Shown here: positions 1 to 11,085 of the stretch, piece by piece
How the letters are laid out: each line of letters begins with the position of its first letter
Position numbering within the stretch: position 1 is the first letter of the stretch
Assembly (NCBI GenBank): GCA_949361645.1
Contig: OX442421.1
Location: 6,650,888-6,714,887, forward strand
Direction: 5' to 3'
Length of the DNA: 64,000 bases
Source of the DNA: Spongilla lacustris
Lineage: Eukaryota > Porifera > Demospongiae > Spongillida > Spongillidae
Position numbers and translations under genes: made by a program
The notes under the pieces: model-generated
Database searches by the model: none
Seen by the model: only the letters and a program-made list of their open reading frames with translations
Told to the model about the DNA's origin: nothing

Positions 1-430
1 CGACCGATCAAGCAATTGTGAGTGAACTGATGGGCAGTACAGATCTTATGAGAAGAACTTTGAAAGTCTTTGTCGATCTTGGAAGTATTTCATCAAGATT
101 TAGAGACTTTGACACACAAAAAAAGCGGAAAACAGTGGTTCTCTTCATGAACATTTCTCTCTGGTGCTTTCAAGTTATCAAGTTGAGTTTGTACAATGGG
201 GATTGGAGGAGCAAGAAATCTTTCTGGCATAAAAGTGAAGTAAGAACTTCAGGGCTAGGGTCTTTGGATTGTAAACTTTCAGGCTTCAGTTCAGATAGCT
301 CAGGATCTATATACTCAGCCACTATTGGATGGCCATCAACAACAAGGTGCTTCCAGCAAAAGAAAAAATCTTCTTCTCTAGGTTGGTGTCAATGGCCCCC
401 CGCTTGTCCGAACTAGTTCCGCTTGCCATC
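1..430 (-). other. Unassigned region with weak minus-strand coding remnant
   Basis: Read on the minus strand, about 130 codons can be followed with one or two stops, including the phrase HLVVDGHPIVAEYIDPELSE. It reads like a decayed protein fragment, but I do not recognise the family. The plus-strand 132-codon frame has low-complexity, non-protein-like composition and is probably a shadow. No splice structure is visible because the window starts here. Confidence 0.2.
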
Positions 431-840
431 AAAATAATTTATTCATTACTTGTATGTACATGTATAGCTACATGTATAGCCATAGATATAATATCTATGC
501 TACAGCCCGCGAGCGTGGGATAACACTTAGCTATAAGCTTAGCGTATAACAACCACGGGATATCCATTCTAAATGGAGCGCCCACAACAAACAGCAGAGG
601 CAGAACAGGGGGAGGGTTGGCACACCATTGAAAGAAGATCGGAGACTTTCTCCTATTAAAACTTTTGACAATTGTATTTTGTAATAGCACGCATGAACTT
701 TTTATTATCCTATAATAGTGTGTATTATACAAGTTTGTAAATCACTATGAAATTTTACATGCACAAGTTATTTAATATTATTACTAAAATGTACACGTTT
801 GGGGCGGTAAATAGTCTTATATAGCCGGTATAAGAACCAA
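431..840. other. Intergenic, nothing recognised
   Basis: AT-rich DNA with short palindromic bits around 470-550 (repeated tatagctacatg and ataagcttagcgtat motifs). I see no gene or clear element ends. Confidence 0.4.
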
Positions 841-1290
841 ACTGGAATTTTATAATAATAGACGTTGCAGGACTCTTGTAAGAGTCTTGTAAGATTTATT
901 GTAAGAACAAAACTGGAATCTTATAAGGATTGACGCTGCAGGATTCTTGTAAGAATCTTGTAAGATTTATTGTAAGAACAAAAGTGGATCTTATAAGAGT
1001 TGGGACTATTGCAACATTTCTGAAGCGCGCGTCTATTCTTATAAGATTCCAGTTTTGTTCTTACGAGAAATCTTACAAGAATCTTACAAGAATCCTTAAA
1101 TGTCTTTTCTTATAAGATTCCTGTTGTAAATCTTACAAGATTCATATTTGTCCTATATGTTCCTTGTAGGAATCTTGTAGGAATCTTATAGGGCTTTAGG
1201 ATCTTACGACGCTTACTCTTTCTTACACGTTTTCTTATAAGAAATGAAGTTCTTATAAGATCCTTACTAAGGTCTTATAGTTTTTTCTGC
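841..1290. repeat. Repeat cluster of TCTTGTAAGA / TCTTATAAGA motifs, partly inverted
   Basis: The stretch is built of variants of the words cttgtaagaatcttgtaag, aagaacaaaactggaatc and tcttataagg. The first half (about 860-1010) and the second half (about 1030-1280) carry them in opposite orientation, so the strand could fold back on itself. This is typical of a non-autonomous hairpin-type transposon, but I cannot place exact ends or a target duplication. Confidence 0.5.
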
Positions 1291-1649
1291 TAGGGCGTGA
1301 ATTATAGCGTACACGGTTCCAATGCAATTCAAATGAATATGGGTAGAAGTTCCGCAAACCATCAGAATTGCAGAACTTTTACCCATGCATAGTCATTTGA
1401 GTTGCATGCGACAAATCGCCCGGAAGTTGCCCCGTGTATGCCAGCCTTTAGACTCACAACTCGCAAGCCAGACCTACATCAGGCTACATGTACTTCATTA
1501 TTGAATGGGAATACAAACTGGGCTATCTATATTTTTAGCATGTTTCTATGCAATTATGCTATGTTTCGTGGCTTAAAAATTGCAAAAGTGGCTTAGGCTC
1601 CACCCCAGACCCCGATGGGGGAGCTTACAGCGCTCCCCCATACCTGCTC
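1291..1649. other. Intergenic; GGGGGAGCTTACAG motif near the end
   Basis: No gene seen. Around 1590-1645 is a GC-rich segment containing cccagaccccgatgggggag followed by cttacagcgctccccc. Closely similar sequence recurs near 18,870, 33,545 and 49,745, so it belongs to a dispersed repeat. Confidence 0.4.
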
Positions 1650-2990
1650 TTAATCATACCCGCTCTTCATCAGTTCCACCTTATTGCTTTCCCGAACCTC
1701 CCCGTCTCCCGACCAGCCTACGGGCCTGCATCTGTACCACCATCTATAGTAATGACAATGACAGGTTTCACTGCTTTGTCTGGTCCATACTTGCATGGTT
1801 ATAGTATCAAATTCAGGTAGCTGAAGCAATCGCTCAAAGTCAAGTGTATGTGCATAGGCAGTAGATGAGGAGTGCTTTCCTGACCGAATTGCAATGTATG
1901 TTGGCCCTGAATAGCTAACAGCTTCTGGTTTACCAAGACCATTTGGTTGTACAACAATGCCAGCATACACAGATGGGGTCAACTTGTGTTGAGCAGCAAC
2001 AACCCAATCATGGTCTGGCAAACTCACTCTGTATTCGACATGCATCAGCATAGGAGACTGTTAGCTGCAGTGAGACCAATTGGTACTCTAGTTTTGTCAT
2101 CTTGACATAGAAAGCACACTTCATTAGGCCCCAGGGCGGAAGATATTTCTTCTAGGTGTTTGATGGTGGAACACAGAATTTTTGGTTAACATGCTTGGCA
2201 TGGAAATCATTCTGTGCTCTGATTAGCTTAACAGGTACAGTTGTAACATGCCTTTTACCCTCCAAAGAAGAGCTGCGCTTTGGAATCAGGCGAAGGTAAA
2301 CTCCACCCCTATAGATGTTTAATCCATCATCATTGACCTGCTTGGTTAGCTCATCCAATGTTTTGATGCTTCTATAAACATCACTTTGTCTTTTCTCATG
2401 AGCAGCAGAGCCATAAAAGGCTATATCCAGGATAGCTTGCAACAGGAGTGGCTGATCATCTTCCAATCGTGGCCTCCCAGCCTCATTTCTGATTTTTAGA
2501 GTGGACTTCAATTTGGGATTCTTTGTACAGGCTGCAGCTAATCTCTTTTTTCTATCGTCTCTGAACTTTTTTGACCTTCGCTGGTTGGTCATCTTTTTTT
2601 CCTTTAACATAGACCCTAATTCCACTACCTTCCTCTTTTAATCTGACAGCTCTGTTTCTTGTAAGTCAGTTAGAATTCCAGCTGTTTTACATGCGCATAA
2701 GCCAACCAAGTCCGCATTTATCACATTTATTTTGAGCTGAAGTTCATCTTGAACTATGGCCTTTTGTTTCACACTAAATGTTAGCAGAAGTGCCAGGCCC
2801 ACTTCCATTCTTTTCAGCCTCATCAGAAACACCAGCCACTACAACTTCTACTACTGGCATTTCTGGAACACTGCTCAACAAACCTCCTTTGTGCTTCATT
2901 GTGACGGCCTTTAACTCATTCAATAGTCCATCCACTCTCATTATAACCTCCTCACTATCCTTAATTGCATTCCACTTCTCATTCACCTCT
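1650..2990 (-). pseudogene. Decayed DDE-transposase-like gene (multi-copy invertebrate family)
   Basis: Consecutive minus-strand frames join into one protein interrupted by frameshifts. From the N-terminus they give a helical/coiled segment (2986-2774), a basic stretch then RPRLEDDQPLLLQAILDIA and IKTLDEL (2625-2152), CFLCQDDKTRVPIGLTAAN in another frame (about 2140-2050), then SLPDHDWVVAAQHKL and SYSGPTYIAIRSGKHSSST (2051-1790), and finally VKPVIVITIDGGTDAGP in a third frame. I recall this arrangement, with QDDK, SGPTYIAIRSGKH and DGGPD motifs, from multi-copy uncharacterised genes of cnidarians and sponges that look like transposases. At least two frameshifts and internal stops make it dead. 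The transposase assignment is from memory of the family, not from a search. Confidence 0.55.
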
Positions 2991-3423
2991 TGCTGGCAAA
3001 GCTTCTTTGATTTGGTCAGATACGCCTCAACGTATTAGATCTATCCATCTGCTACTATGCTGTGTGCAATCTACAAATACTTGAATCACTTCAAACGGTC
3101 TACAATGATTTTATATACACATGTTTAAATACCCCAAAAACAACAATACACTGAGCTTCAGTCAGGGTCCTGTAGAATTGAGCAGCCCGATCAGTATAAT
3201 GGAGCCTCGTAAAGGGCCGTATTTGTGCGCCTGTTCACATAGAGTCGCTGCACCTCCACAATAACAGTTGTAACAGTTAAATACACTGTCCCCACGACAA
3301 TGAATTTTAATTAATGTGACATCGCGCAAGCTTAAACCCCCCCTCCCTTCACAAACCGTCACAATTGGCCAGACCCCCTCCCCGCCCCCCCTATTGCGTG
3401 GTGTAATTTATGAACGGCCCCAG
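2991..3423. other. Intergenic, left of the duplicated unit
   Basis: No gene recognised. Contains C-rich runs at about 3335-3395. It ends where similarity with the other TRAF loci begins (cagaaagtggccac), so the expected TRAF exon 1 has been replaced here by unrelated DNA. Confidence 0.4.
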
Positions 3424-3549
3424 AAAGTGGCCACAGAAGACGCACAATCTTTTACCTCGTCGAAAATGTTGTGATTGTTAGGTGGTGCATGCCATAAACT
3501 ATATTGCTGTTTCCTACTCCGTAATTCGGTATTAATCACTATCTCACAG

Positions 3550-5113
3550 GGCAGGAGGCTATGAATACGACTTCATTGATGCCCCTCACCCTGATGACTA
3601 CTGTGCCATCTGTCTTCTTCCTGCTCGAGACCCCCAGCAGACAAGGTGTGAGTGTGCCAAGCTGTACTGCAAGTCATGCTATGATAAACAGAGGAGCACT
3701 GCTGGGACATGTCCCACATGTCGCCAACCACTGGATGCTTTTCCTGATCACAATATTTCACGAAGGGTGAGAAGTCTGAAAGTGAAGTGTACCACTTCTG
3801 GCTGCCCCTGGGTTAATGAGCTATGATTGCTTGATGAACATCTAAACACATGTGGGTATGTTTTGATGCCCTGTGGTAATGGCTGTGGAGATCACTCAGT
3901 TCGTGATAAGCTCCTCCACCATTACACTGAAGTATGTCCCCTTAGACAGTACACCTGTGTGCAGTGCAAGGAAGTGGGGACATACAAGGAGATGATCAGC
4001 AGCCATCTTGATGTGTGTCCAGATACCATAATACCCTGTCCTAACAGTGGATGTGGGGCCAATATAAAAAGAAGAGATATCACTTCCCACCACTCAGTGT
4101 GTCCTGAGGTCATGGTGCCCTGTCCCAACAGTGGATGTGGGGCAGATGTAAAGAGAAAATACATGGCTTCTCATTGCTCAGGGTGCCAGTATGAAACAAT
4201 TGGTTGTGTGTATATGAACATAGGATGTACTTTCACCTCACCAAGGCATGAGATGGCAGGTCACAAAGCCTCCTCCAGTGGCTACCATCTAGACCTAGCC
4301 ATGGTGCAGCTAAAGAAACAAGGGGAAGACCCAATAATGCAACTAAAAGAACAGCATCAGAAGCATCTTCAAGAAATGATCGCACAACTAAAAGAACAGC
4401 ATCAAAAATATTTTGAAGAAATGATGCAACTAAAAGAACAACATGTTCAAGAAATAGTAACAAAACGGCATAATCAACAACTTGAAGAAGTAAAGGAACT
4501 GAAAGGAAAATATCAGGAACAGGTTGAAAAGGTAGAACAATTATGGTATATAATGAAAAAAATAACAGATCTGAAACCCAGTGAGGAACATGTTGTGCTT
4601 AAGATCTCTTCATTTGAGCAGCACAGAGTGAACAATACGGTTTGGTATAGCCCTGGGTTTTATACCCATCCCCATGGATATAAAATGTCTTTTAAAGTAT
4701 ATTCTGAGGGAGAAGGTACACATATGTCTGTGCACCTGTACCCAATGAAGGGAGAACATGATGATAACCTTATATGGCCATTGAGGTACAAGTGTACTGT
4801 CACCCTCCTTAACCAGCTCATGGATAGAGGCCATCATGCTTTAACATTCACTTATTCTAAAGATGAAATGGATCAGCACAATAGCAGAGTAGTAGCCACA
4901 GGTAAAAAAGCTTCTGCTAGAACAACTACACTAGGTGCTTTTGGGCATGGTTATCATCAGTTCATTGCTCTTGACCAACTAGGCCTCCATGAGAAGATGG
5001 GACAGCAGCAGCAGTATCTGATGGATGACTGCCTCTACTTCAGAGTACAAATAGAAGTTCTTACTCCTCCCAAACCATGGCTAGTACCATCTGAATCTGT
5101 GCATGAAGTGTGA
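3550..5113 (+). pseudogene. TRAF-like RING / TRAF zinc finger / MATH gene, copy A (nonsense-mutated, lacks exon 1)
   Basis: The exon follows the acceptor tattaatcactatctcacag and reads GGYEYDFIDAPHPDDYCAICLL..., then TRAF-type zinc fingers (CGYVLMPCGNGCGDH, PCPNSGCGANIKRRDI), a coiled coil rich in QLKEQH, and a C-terminal MATH domain (HVVLKISSFEQHRVNNTVWYSPGF to CLYFRVQIEVL). Members of this family are cytoplasmic signalling adaptors, with MATH binding receptors or partners and RING giving E3 activity. In-frame codon 92 of the exon is TGA (3824-3826) where the other copies have CGA, a C-to-T change at a CpG. The zinc finger just before it has lost one codon (TTSGC against TTSADC). The exon-1 sequence found at the other loci is absent upstream. 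I therefore call it a pseudogene, although the 428 codons after the stop are open. An AATAAA lies at 5291. Confidence 0.85.
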
Positions 5114-5907
5114 GTAGCAACCATGCAGGCTGATAGTGCAGTTAGGAAAACTAGTTGTGTTATATTTACATGATGCAATGCACATAATGTCATTCTGCTT
5201 TGGATTGAAATTTTCTTGGTTTTTGGTTCATTCTTGTATACATGTACTGTATAGTGTTGTACAATGAATATAATCATAAAGCAAAATTTTAATAAACTGA
5301 AAAACACTGAAGCTTTAAATAAAACCTATCTTCTTGACCACGCGCAATGCTTATACTTAGCAAGTTATTAGAGTATCCTTGTGAAGAAACAAGTAGAAAA
5401 CATGTGTCTTCAAAGTGAGAAAGGGTAATAAGCAATTCTGTACTATAGACTCTTTTCTTTCCTTGAAAAACAATTTTGACCACCTAATCATGAAATAAAA
5501 ATCTACTTGTACAGTTATTAAGTGTTACTGAATAAGGTTCTTACTTGAAAATAAGTGGTCAACATTACAGAAACCTATGAAGTGCTAAGGCTATATTATG
5601 ATTTTGTGATTATAATATTATTGGAACCTACGTTAGTAGGGTGAGTACCAACAACTGCCGAGCTGATTATTTTTGTAAGTGGAGTAGTGTTTCAATCCCC
5701 GGCTTTAGTTTTATTACCCAGTGACAACAGCGGCTTTGTAAACCATCAAAGTGGGACCCAAGAAGCAGTTAATTTCTTCAGAGGGCAAACAGGCATACCA
5801 CAAGTCACTGAGTGTCACCACCAGACCCCATCTTTATGTTTTCACAGAAAATGGCATACTCAGGCTAGATAAAAATGAGTGAAACAAAGATATAAAAAAT
5901 TAATTAG
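5114..5907. other. 3' flank of TRAF A; matches 44,151-44,957
   Basis: Untranslated and intergenic DNA shared with the 3' flank of TRAF C. It contains AATAAA at 5291-5296, the likely polyadenylation signal; the equivalent in copy C has mutated to AATGAA. Nothing else recognised. Confidence 0.6.
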
Positions 5908-7408
5908 GCCTTGGGTTTGTACCTTGAACTAGGTGGTGGTTAGGGTTGGACACCTCTGGTGGTTCTCTGTGTCCTGTCTGCTCTCAGAAAGCCCTGGACC
6001 CAATTGGCCACCATGCTACCACATGTACTCATGGAAGTGATGTAGTGACCCGACATAACTTGTTGCGGGATGTTGTGGCTAACCTTTTTCATCAGGCCCA
6101 CATGGGAGTCACAGTAGAGGAGGGCTATGGCCTTACACACAGGGTTGCCAAAGGCCAGCCAGCCTGACAGGTCAGGCCAGAGGTCTAGCCTATCAGGCCG
6201 GACCACGCCCACCCTAAGTATCATAGCACATATTCAAAACTTTGTCAACAACTATTATTACTTTTTATTGACGTCAAATGGTGTAAACAATTCCTATACA
6301 TTCCCAATTAAATTTTAATATTTTGCAATAGTATTATAATTTCTTATTACTGAGGATCTTGTGCAACCAATAAATATGAAGTACTGAAATGACTTTACAC
6401 CTTCACCAAATTGGGCAAATGCACGATTGTAAATCATTCATAATTAATAACTGACAAAAGCAGCAGAATTTCAAATACATTGTATGCATGTGTAGCGACT
6501 GAGCAGGAGCGTACATAATATTGGCTTATTGCATTCGAATCAGCCATGCATTATGTCTTAGCATAATTGATGCTTCCAGCCGTTGGGGAAGTACAGATTC
6601 CATCGTTGACGCTCCTGGATCAACTTGGCTCTTGAAATTACACGTTCTGAATGGGCAGATGAAGCTGGAATAGCGAGATAATTCCGTGCAAGTATTGCCG
6701 GCAATAGTAGAGAATTGTGAGTTGATGATGGATCAGGAGAATTGCCGATCGACATAGCGGCGCGGAGGCTAAATCAAGTTGCATGCGTACCGCGTATCAA
6801 TTAATTAAACACCGAATAATTTATAATTAATTGGCCTGACAGGTTGGCCTATCAAGCTTGGCAGTCAGGCCGGCCGGCCTCAGGCCAGACCCCTGGCTGG
6901 CCTACGGCAACCCTGATTACACATGATAATAGCCGCTCACGTCCAGCAGAAGGTTTTGCCTGCAGCTTTGGATATAACAGTGACATCCCCACTTAATCCT
7001 GCCATCCTTGATGAGTCTTGTTCAACAGCTGCAGTAGCCGCAGAGTCCCGCAAACATGTTGCTAACGACCCTAAGTGCTTTGAGCTGGGGTGGACCTGTG
7101 TTCCATTGGCTGTAGAAACCTATGGGAATTGGGGGGTTGAGGCCCAAGAGACATTTTCCCGCCTAGCTCTCTACTTGCTGCAAGCCACAATGTGTCAAAA
7201 TCAAAGGCAACAGCTGACATTTATGGTCGCTTAAACCTAACCAGGTCTGTGGCCAGGGCTATCCTGGCCAGGGGTCTAAGGCCAGAATAGACGTTACGGT
7301 GCATGTGCATATCGAACTCTTTAGTGTAAGTTTTGTGTATGTCATATATATTATTTGTTGTATTATAAATATATTGATAATTGAATGGTAATAATTAAAA
7401 TTAAATTG
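5908..7408 (+). mobile_element. 5'-truncated LINE insertion (C-terminal CCHC/endonuclease part only)
   Basis: Unit 2 has the uninterrupted site (ttaattag followed by taggatttcag at 44,953-44,975), so this 1.5 kb is an insertion specific to unit 1. It reads LYLEL, WWLGLDTSGGSLCPVCSQKA, LDPIGHHATTCTHGSDVVTR, HNLLRDVV, then after an internal transposon ALDITVTSPLNPAILDES, CFELGWTCVPLAVETYGNWG and SVARAILARGLRPE-stop near 7290. This is the C-terminus of a LINE reverse transcriptase family whose better copies lie at 30.6-36.3 kb: a CxxC...HxxxxC knuckle followed by a domain with RHN, PAD and D-x-TV, which I read as a restriction-like endonuclease. Missing the reverse transcriptase and having an A/T-rich 3' tail fits 5' truncation during target-primed integration. 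The target duplication is imprecise (aattaattag / aattaaattg). Confidence 0.75.
6140..6915 (-). mobile_element. hAT-like element, CAGGGTTGCC termini, inside the LINE fragment
   Basis: Starts CAGGGTTGCCaaaggccagc and ends ggctggcctacGGCAACCCTG, flanked by cttacaca on the left and attacaca on the right (7 of 8 bases identical), the 8-bp duplication expected of hAT elements. On the minus strand (6755-6558) it still encodes NYLAIPASSAHSERVISRAK, the C-terminal dimerisation motif of hAT transposases, followed by LIQERQRWNL. The rest of the transposase is gone, so it is a deleted, non-autonomous copy. It interrupts the LINE coding frame between GYGLTH and the PAD motif, so it inserted after the LINE. 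Relatives are at 11,086 and 61,085. Confidence 0.8.
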
Positions 7409-7707
7409 GTAGGATTTCAGTTGAGTAAAATGTAAAGAAACGATGAATTTATACATTTGTATATTACATACCTACATTTAGCAAGTTCAAACAGGTAGAA
7501 TGTGTGTAACTGATATTTATAAATTGATGAATGAATAATTTCCGTAATACCAATACCTTGCTGGTTTCCTACTCAACGGAAATCCTAATTTTATTTTTAC
7601 AACATCTTGTTATACTAAACCCTACTAAACCTACAGCAGTATACATAATTCACGCTGTTGCTATTAATATAATTATATAAATATATAATATAATAATTAT
7701 ATATATA
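7409..7707. other. AT-rich intergenic segment ending in a TA-repeat
   Basis: Corresponds to 44,961-45,163 but is much more diverged and indel-rich than the flanking duplicated DNA. The last 50 bases are simple ataatatata sequence, the target of the hairpin element that follows. Confidence 0.5.
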
Positions 7708-8527
7708 TGGGACAGTTTCCGCGAAAATGTCCGAGTTTTATAACACTATAATCTTATAAAAATGCTTCTTGTTTGAGTCGCTATATCTTCCGAACGCTAA
7801 ACGGTATCGAATTTCTATTTTCAAAAGTTCATACTACACCATTTCGCTATGATAAATTACATTTTGGAGTCTTGCACTTGCTCCATGCCAGTATTGCAAC
7901 GTTCGATACCCGACCGGGTTCAAACCCGTCATAACTTTGGGTAGGAGTAATCAAATCGCTTCAAATTTGGTTTGTAGGTACAGAGGTCCTATACCTATCG
8001 ATTTGTACTGTTCGCTAATTTTTATGCCATCCGTTACGGAGATACAGTTGAACAAACTACGTGCACTTTTTCCCGCTCGTTTCGCGCCTATGATATAACA
8101 ACCGCCTCCCCATACATTGAGCGGGACGCGATTTGCCAAAATCATTGGCAGGAATCGAGCGGGATAAAGTGGACGTAGTTTGTTCAACTGTATCTCCGTA
8201 ACGGATGGCATAAAAATTAACGAACAGAACAAATCGATAAGTATAGGACCTCTATACCTACAAACCGAATTTGAAGCGATTTGATTACTCCTACCCAAAG
8301 TTATGGCGGGTTTGAACCTGGTCGGGTATCGAACGTTGCAATACTGGCATGGAGCAAGTGCAAGACTCCAAAATGTAATTTATCATAGAAAAATGGTGTA
8401 ATATGAACTTTCGAAAATAGGAAGTTGATAGCGTTTAGCGTTCGGAAGATATAGCGATTCAAACAAGAAGTATTTTTATAAGATTATAATGTTATAAAAC
8501 TCGGACATTTTCGCGGAAACTGTCCCA
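7708..8527. mobile_element. 820-bp hairpin (full-length inverted repeat) element
   Basis: Begins TGGGACAGTTTCCGCGAAAA and ends with the reverse complement; the two halves pair over almost the whole length, with a centre near 8115. Unit 2 lacks it: there ttattaatatatatccaaaa is continuous (45,147-45,166). It lies in a TA-rich stretch so the duplication (TA or longer) is ambiguous. No transposase is encoded; the long open frames on both strands are a by-product of the symmetry. Degenerate relatives are at 16,735, 47,665 and 61,502. Confidence 0.85.
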
Positions 8528-9495
8528 TATATAATTATATATATATCCAAAATAAAAGGCTGAAGATATGACAGGTACAATCTCATCAGAATATCTCCAG
8601 CATTGGCCCGAATAAGGTGGCCAGAGCCCTGGACTTTGATGCATTCGACCTAACAGCCAGGTGTGATGCCACAGTAGAAAAGACCTGAATGGTTTCAGAT
8701 CCCCATGTACCATATTTTTTATAATTATTATTCAGCAAAAATTATATAATTTATATGATAAACTTGAGTATTGTTTGCACCTGAAAACTGGTCATCACAA
8801 ACTCTTAATTGAATTAGTCTTCTATGTGTGAGCACTTATTCTTGATCAGACACACAAGAGCTTATTCGTTTATACACCGCTTAATGTTATTACTGGTGAT
8901 TAATGGCTCTTGGAGCAAGCAAAACTGCACACTTTGCAGCAGTGCATGAAGAAAAATTGTATTCCACCCTTGGTAATTGAGTCTTGTGGTGGCTAGTGAG
9001 AAATGGCTTGTGAGACCTTCGAATCCTGGAGCTGGTGTTGAGGCAGGACTGCCACAGGAGCTGTTTGGCAGGCTAAGCCTAACCCTAATGAGTGAGAATT
9101 CCCAAGCCATCCTTTGCCAGATCAACTGGCAGTGAAGTAGTGATGGCAGAGTCACTGTGTGCATGCTTGTGTTAATAAGCAACCTAACCGGCATATAAAT
9201 GGCATCAGATCTAAATGGTTTTCATAATTCAAGTTACAATTACTATAACTATATGGTATTGTCAACCAGTTATGAGGAATATCAAAGAGAACTATGACAA
9301 AAACAACTACCTGGCTAACTGACATATGATATTCAATTGGAAATGGGTGTTTTATACCATACTCTTTGTTGAATAAATGTTTAGTCTTCTGTATTTGCAT
9401 GCATACATGGCCACTTCAATAATTATAGAGTGATTGAGTTAAAATATATACAGTAAAGCACATGCATGCATACAATAAAGGATATAGTCAGACAG
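8528..9495. other. 3' flank of the coiled-coil gene; matches 45,148-46,116
   Basis: Conserved at about 99 per cent with the second copy, starting abruptly at tatatatccaaaataaaagg. No convincing coding sequence; several short frames exist on both strands but none resembles a protein I know. Confidence 0.5.
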
Positions 9496-10782
9496 TCAGT
9501 GTGATTGACTCTTTAGAACCTGCAATTCTTCTCGAAGCTGTTGAATTTCTAAATCCTTATCAGTACCCTGCTTCTGAAGAGTTTTTACTTCTTCGTCTTT
9601 AGACAAGCTCTGCTGACTGAACTGTCTCTGAAGGGATTCAACTGCGCCAAAACTTTGCCTGCGAATTTTCTCTACCTCCTCCTCTGCTGCTTCTCTTTTC
9701 AGTCGCTCTATTTCTACCTCCTCTCGTGCCTGGAACACAGCTATTCTGCTTTGGTTCTCCGCTGCTTCTCTTTTCAGTCGCTCCTTTTCTGCCACACTTT
9801 CGCTCAATTCGTGCTTTTTCTTCCATAGCTCAGTTTCCATCATAGCCTTTTCCTTTAAGAGCCTTTCCTTCTCCACCTCCTTGTCCTTTATAGACTCTTC
9901 TAACGTTTTCACCCTTGACTTGAGGTCACCTACTTCAGTCTCCAAGTTATCAACCTTTATTTTGTACTCCTTGGCTTCAGTTTCAAGTTGGCAGATCTTT
10001 TTACACAGCTGTTGCTTCTCTTGCCGAGATTCCTCAAGCTCACTTGTCAGTTTCTGAACTTCCTTGCACTTTTCGTCGTACTTAGATTTCAGTTCCTTCA
10101 TCTCTTCATCTTTGGCAGCACCAGCAATTTGGGCAAGTTTTATCTGTTCAATAGCTCTGTCAAAGTTATCGTAGGACACCTGAGCTTCTTGTGGGGTCAC
10201 GAGTTGGGCAGAAGCTGAAGACTGCTCTTCTTGTATACTAGACTTAGAGCCAGTGCCATTCTCGTCGTGTTGACTCGGAAATGCTTGACTATTGTCAACC
10301 ATATTCTTTGGTAACGCTTCTGAATTATGGTCAACCGAGCGCGTACATGTAGATGCGTTCAAATCGTTTTTGTCAGGGATGCTGTACCTCCAGCATTTGC
10401 TTGCACCGTCCGATCTTACAGACGCAGGCTTATTGTGTTCACTGTTGTAACACTGAAGTTCCAAACTCAGTGCGACTTTCAATTTCTCAACGACATACTG
10501 TGTGGCCATCTCCTTGTTAAATATGTCAAGAATCGATTGAAATGTGTTTTCACTGTCACCCGTTTTCATTCTGTTCAAAAGAGCGTCCCACACTGCTCCC
10601 GCTTTGGCTGCTGCACTGTGGCCGACTTCATTGCTCCCTTTGTGCACATGGCTGTCGATAAGGCCGCGACTATATGCCTCACTCGAAAACCACCGAACGG
10701 TCTCCTCTGTCCCTATAACGGTTTTCAAACTTGCCAACTGTTTCTCGATGACTCTCTGTTGTGGGGACCAAGTGTCGGACAT
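9496..10782 (-). CDS. Putative death-fold (CARD-like) coiled-coil protein, copy 1
   Basis: A 428-residue single-exon frame. Residues about 8-105 are predicted helical by eye, with the pattern VIEKQLASLKTVIG, VRWFSSEAYSRGLIDSH, AAKAGAVWDALLNRM and TFQSILDIFNKEM, which resembles the six-helix CARD/death fold (a 'left after..., G-I/L-I...' helix 2-3 and a terminal F-x-x-I-L-x-x-F helix). Residues 106-205 are polar linker. Residues 206-428 are heptad-rich coiled coil (ELKSKYDEKCKEVQKLTSEL, VEKERLLKEKAMMETELWKK, LQKQGTDKDLEIQQLREEL). CARD-coiled-coil proteins act as oligomerising scaffolds upstream of TRAF ligases in animals, which would fit its position between TRAF-like genes, but the CARD call is inference. 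Copy 2 at 46,117 differs at only three residues. The start is the first ATG of the frame, with stops just upstream. Confidence 0.7.
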   Translation of the reverse strand: MSDTWSPQQRVIEKQLASLKTVIGTEETVRWFSSEAYSRGLIDSHVHKGSNEVGHSAAAKAGAVWDALLNRMKTGDSENTFQSILDIFNKEMATQYVVEKLKVALSLELQCYNSEHNKPASVRSDGASKCWRYSIPDKNDLNASTCTRSVDHNSEALPKNMVDNSQAFPSQHDENGTGSKSSIQEEQSSASAQLVTPQEAQVSYDNFDRAIEQIKLAQIAGAAKDEEMKELKSKYDEKCKEVQKLTSELEESRQEKQQLCKKICQLETEAKEYKIKVDNLETEVGDLKSRVKTLEESIKDKEVEKERLLKEKAMMETELWKKKHELSESVAEKERLKREAAENQSRIAVFQAREEVEIERLKREAAEEEVEKIRRQSFGAVESLQRQFSQQSLSKDEEVKTLQKQGTDKDLEIQQLREELQVLKSQSH

Positions 10783-11025
10783 TTTTATATGGTTCTAGGA
10801 TACTGATATGAATCGATTTAGCCGTAGCACAGTTTCCAAAAACAGAGCAATTTTAGTATTGTTGTTGCTCACGGTGGCTGTTTATTCTAAACCGAAGACT
10901 CAAGTGATCACAAAAATGTGAAGCCGCTAGTATTTAACGCAACTCGGCTTCCGAGTGTGACCATGCAGAGATAATATATAGATTATCTCTGGTGTGTCAG
11001 CTTACCATCTACAGGTCTTCCAAAG
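10783..11025. other. Upstream region of coiled-coil gene copy 1
   Basis: About 240 bases shared with unit 2, presumably holding the 5' untranslated region and promoter. It contains the short inverted pair agagataatatatag / attatctct around 10,968-10,990. No motif firm enough to name. Confidence 0.35.
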
Positions 11026-11085
11026 CAGGGGCGGATACAGGATTTTGTGTTAGGGGGGGGGGGGGGGGGGGGGGGGGCATATAGG

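Noticed and set aside
4233..4463. Leu/Val-rich minus-strand frames that look like membrane proteins opposite the TRAF coiled coil (also near 24,050, 43,330 and 53,836)
   Set aside because: Antisense of Gln/Lys/Glu codons yields Leu/Val/Phe-rich text; no independent evidence for a gene.
7951..8298. 115-codon minus-strand frame
   Set aside because: It lies entirely in the hairpin element; the mirrored sequence gives similar frames on the other strand and in the other copies, with no conserved protein motif.
10327..10806. 159-codon plus-strand frame opposite the coiled-coil gene (also at 46,948)
   Set aside because: Antisense shadow of the coiled-coil frame; it has no domain-like pattern and its conservation follows from the recent duplication.
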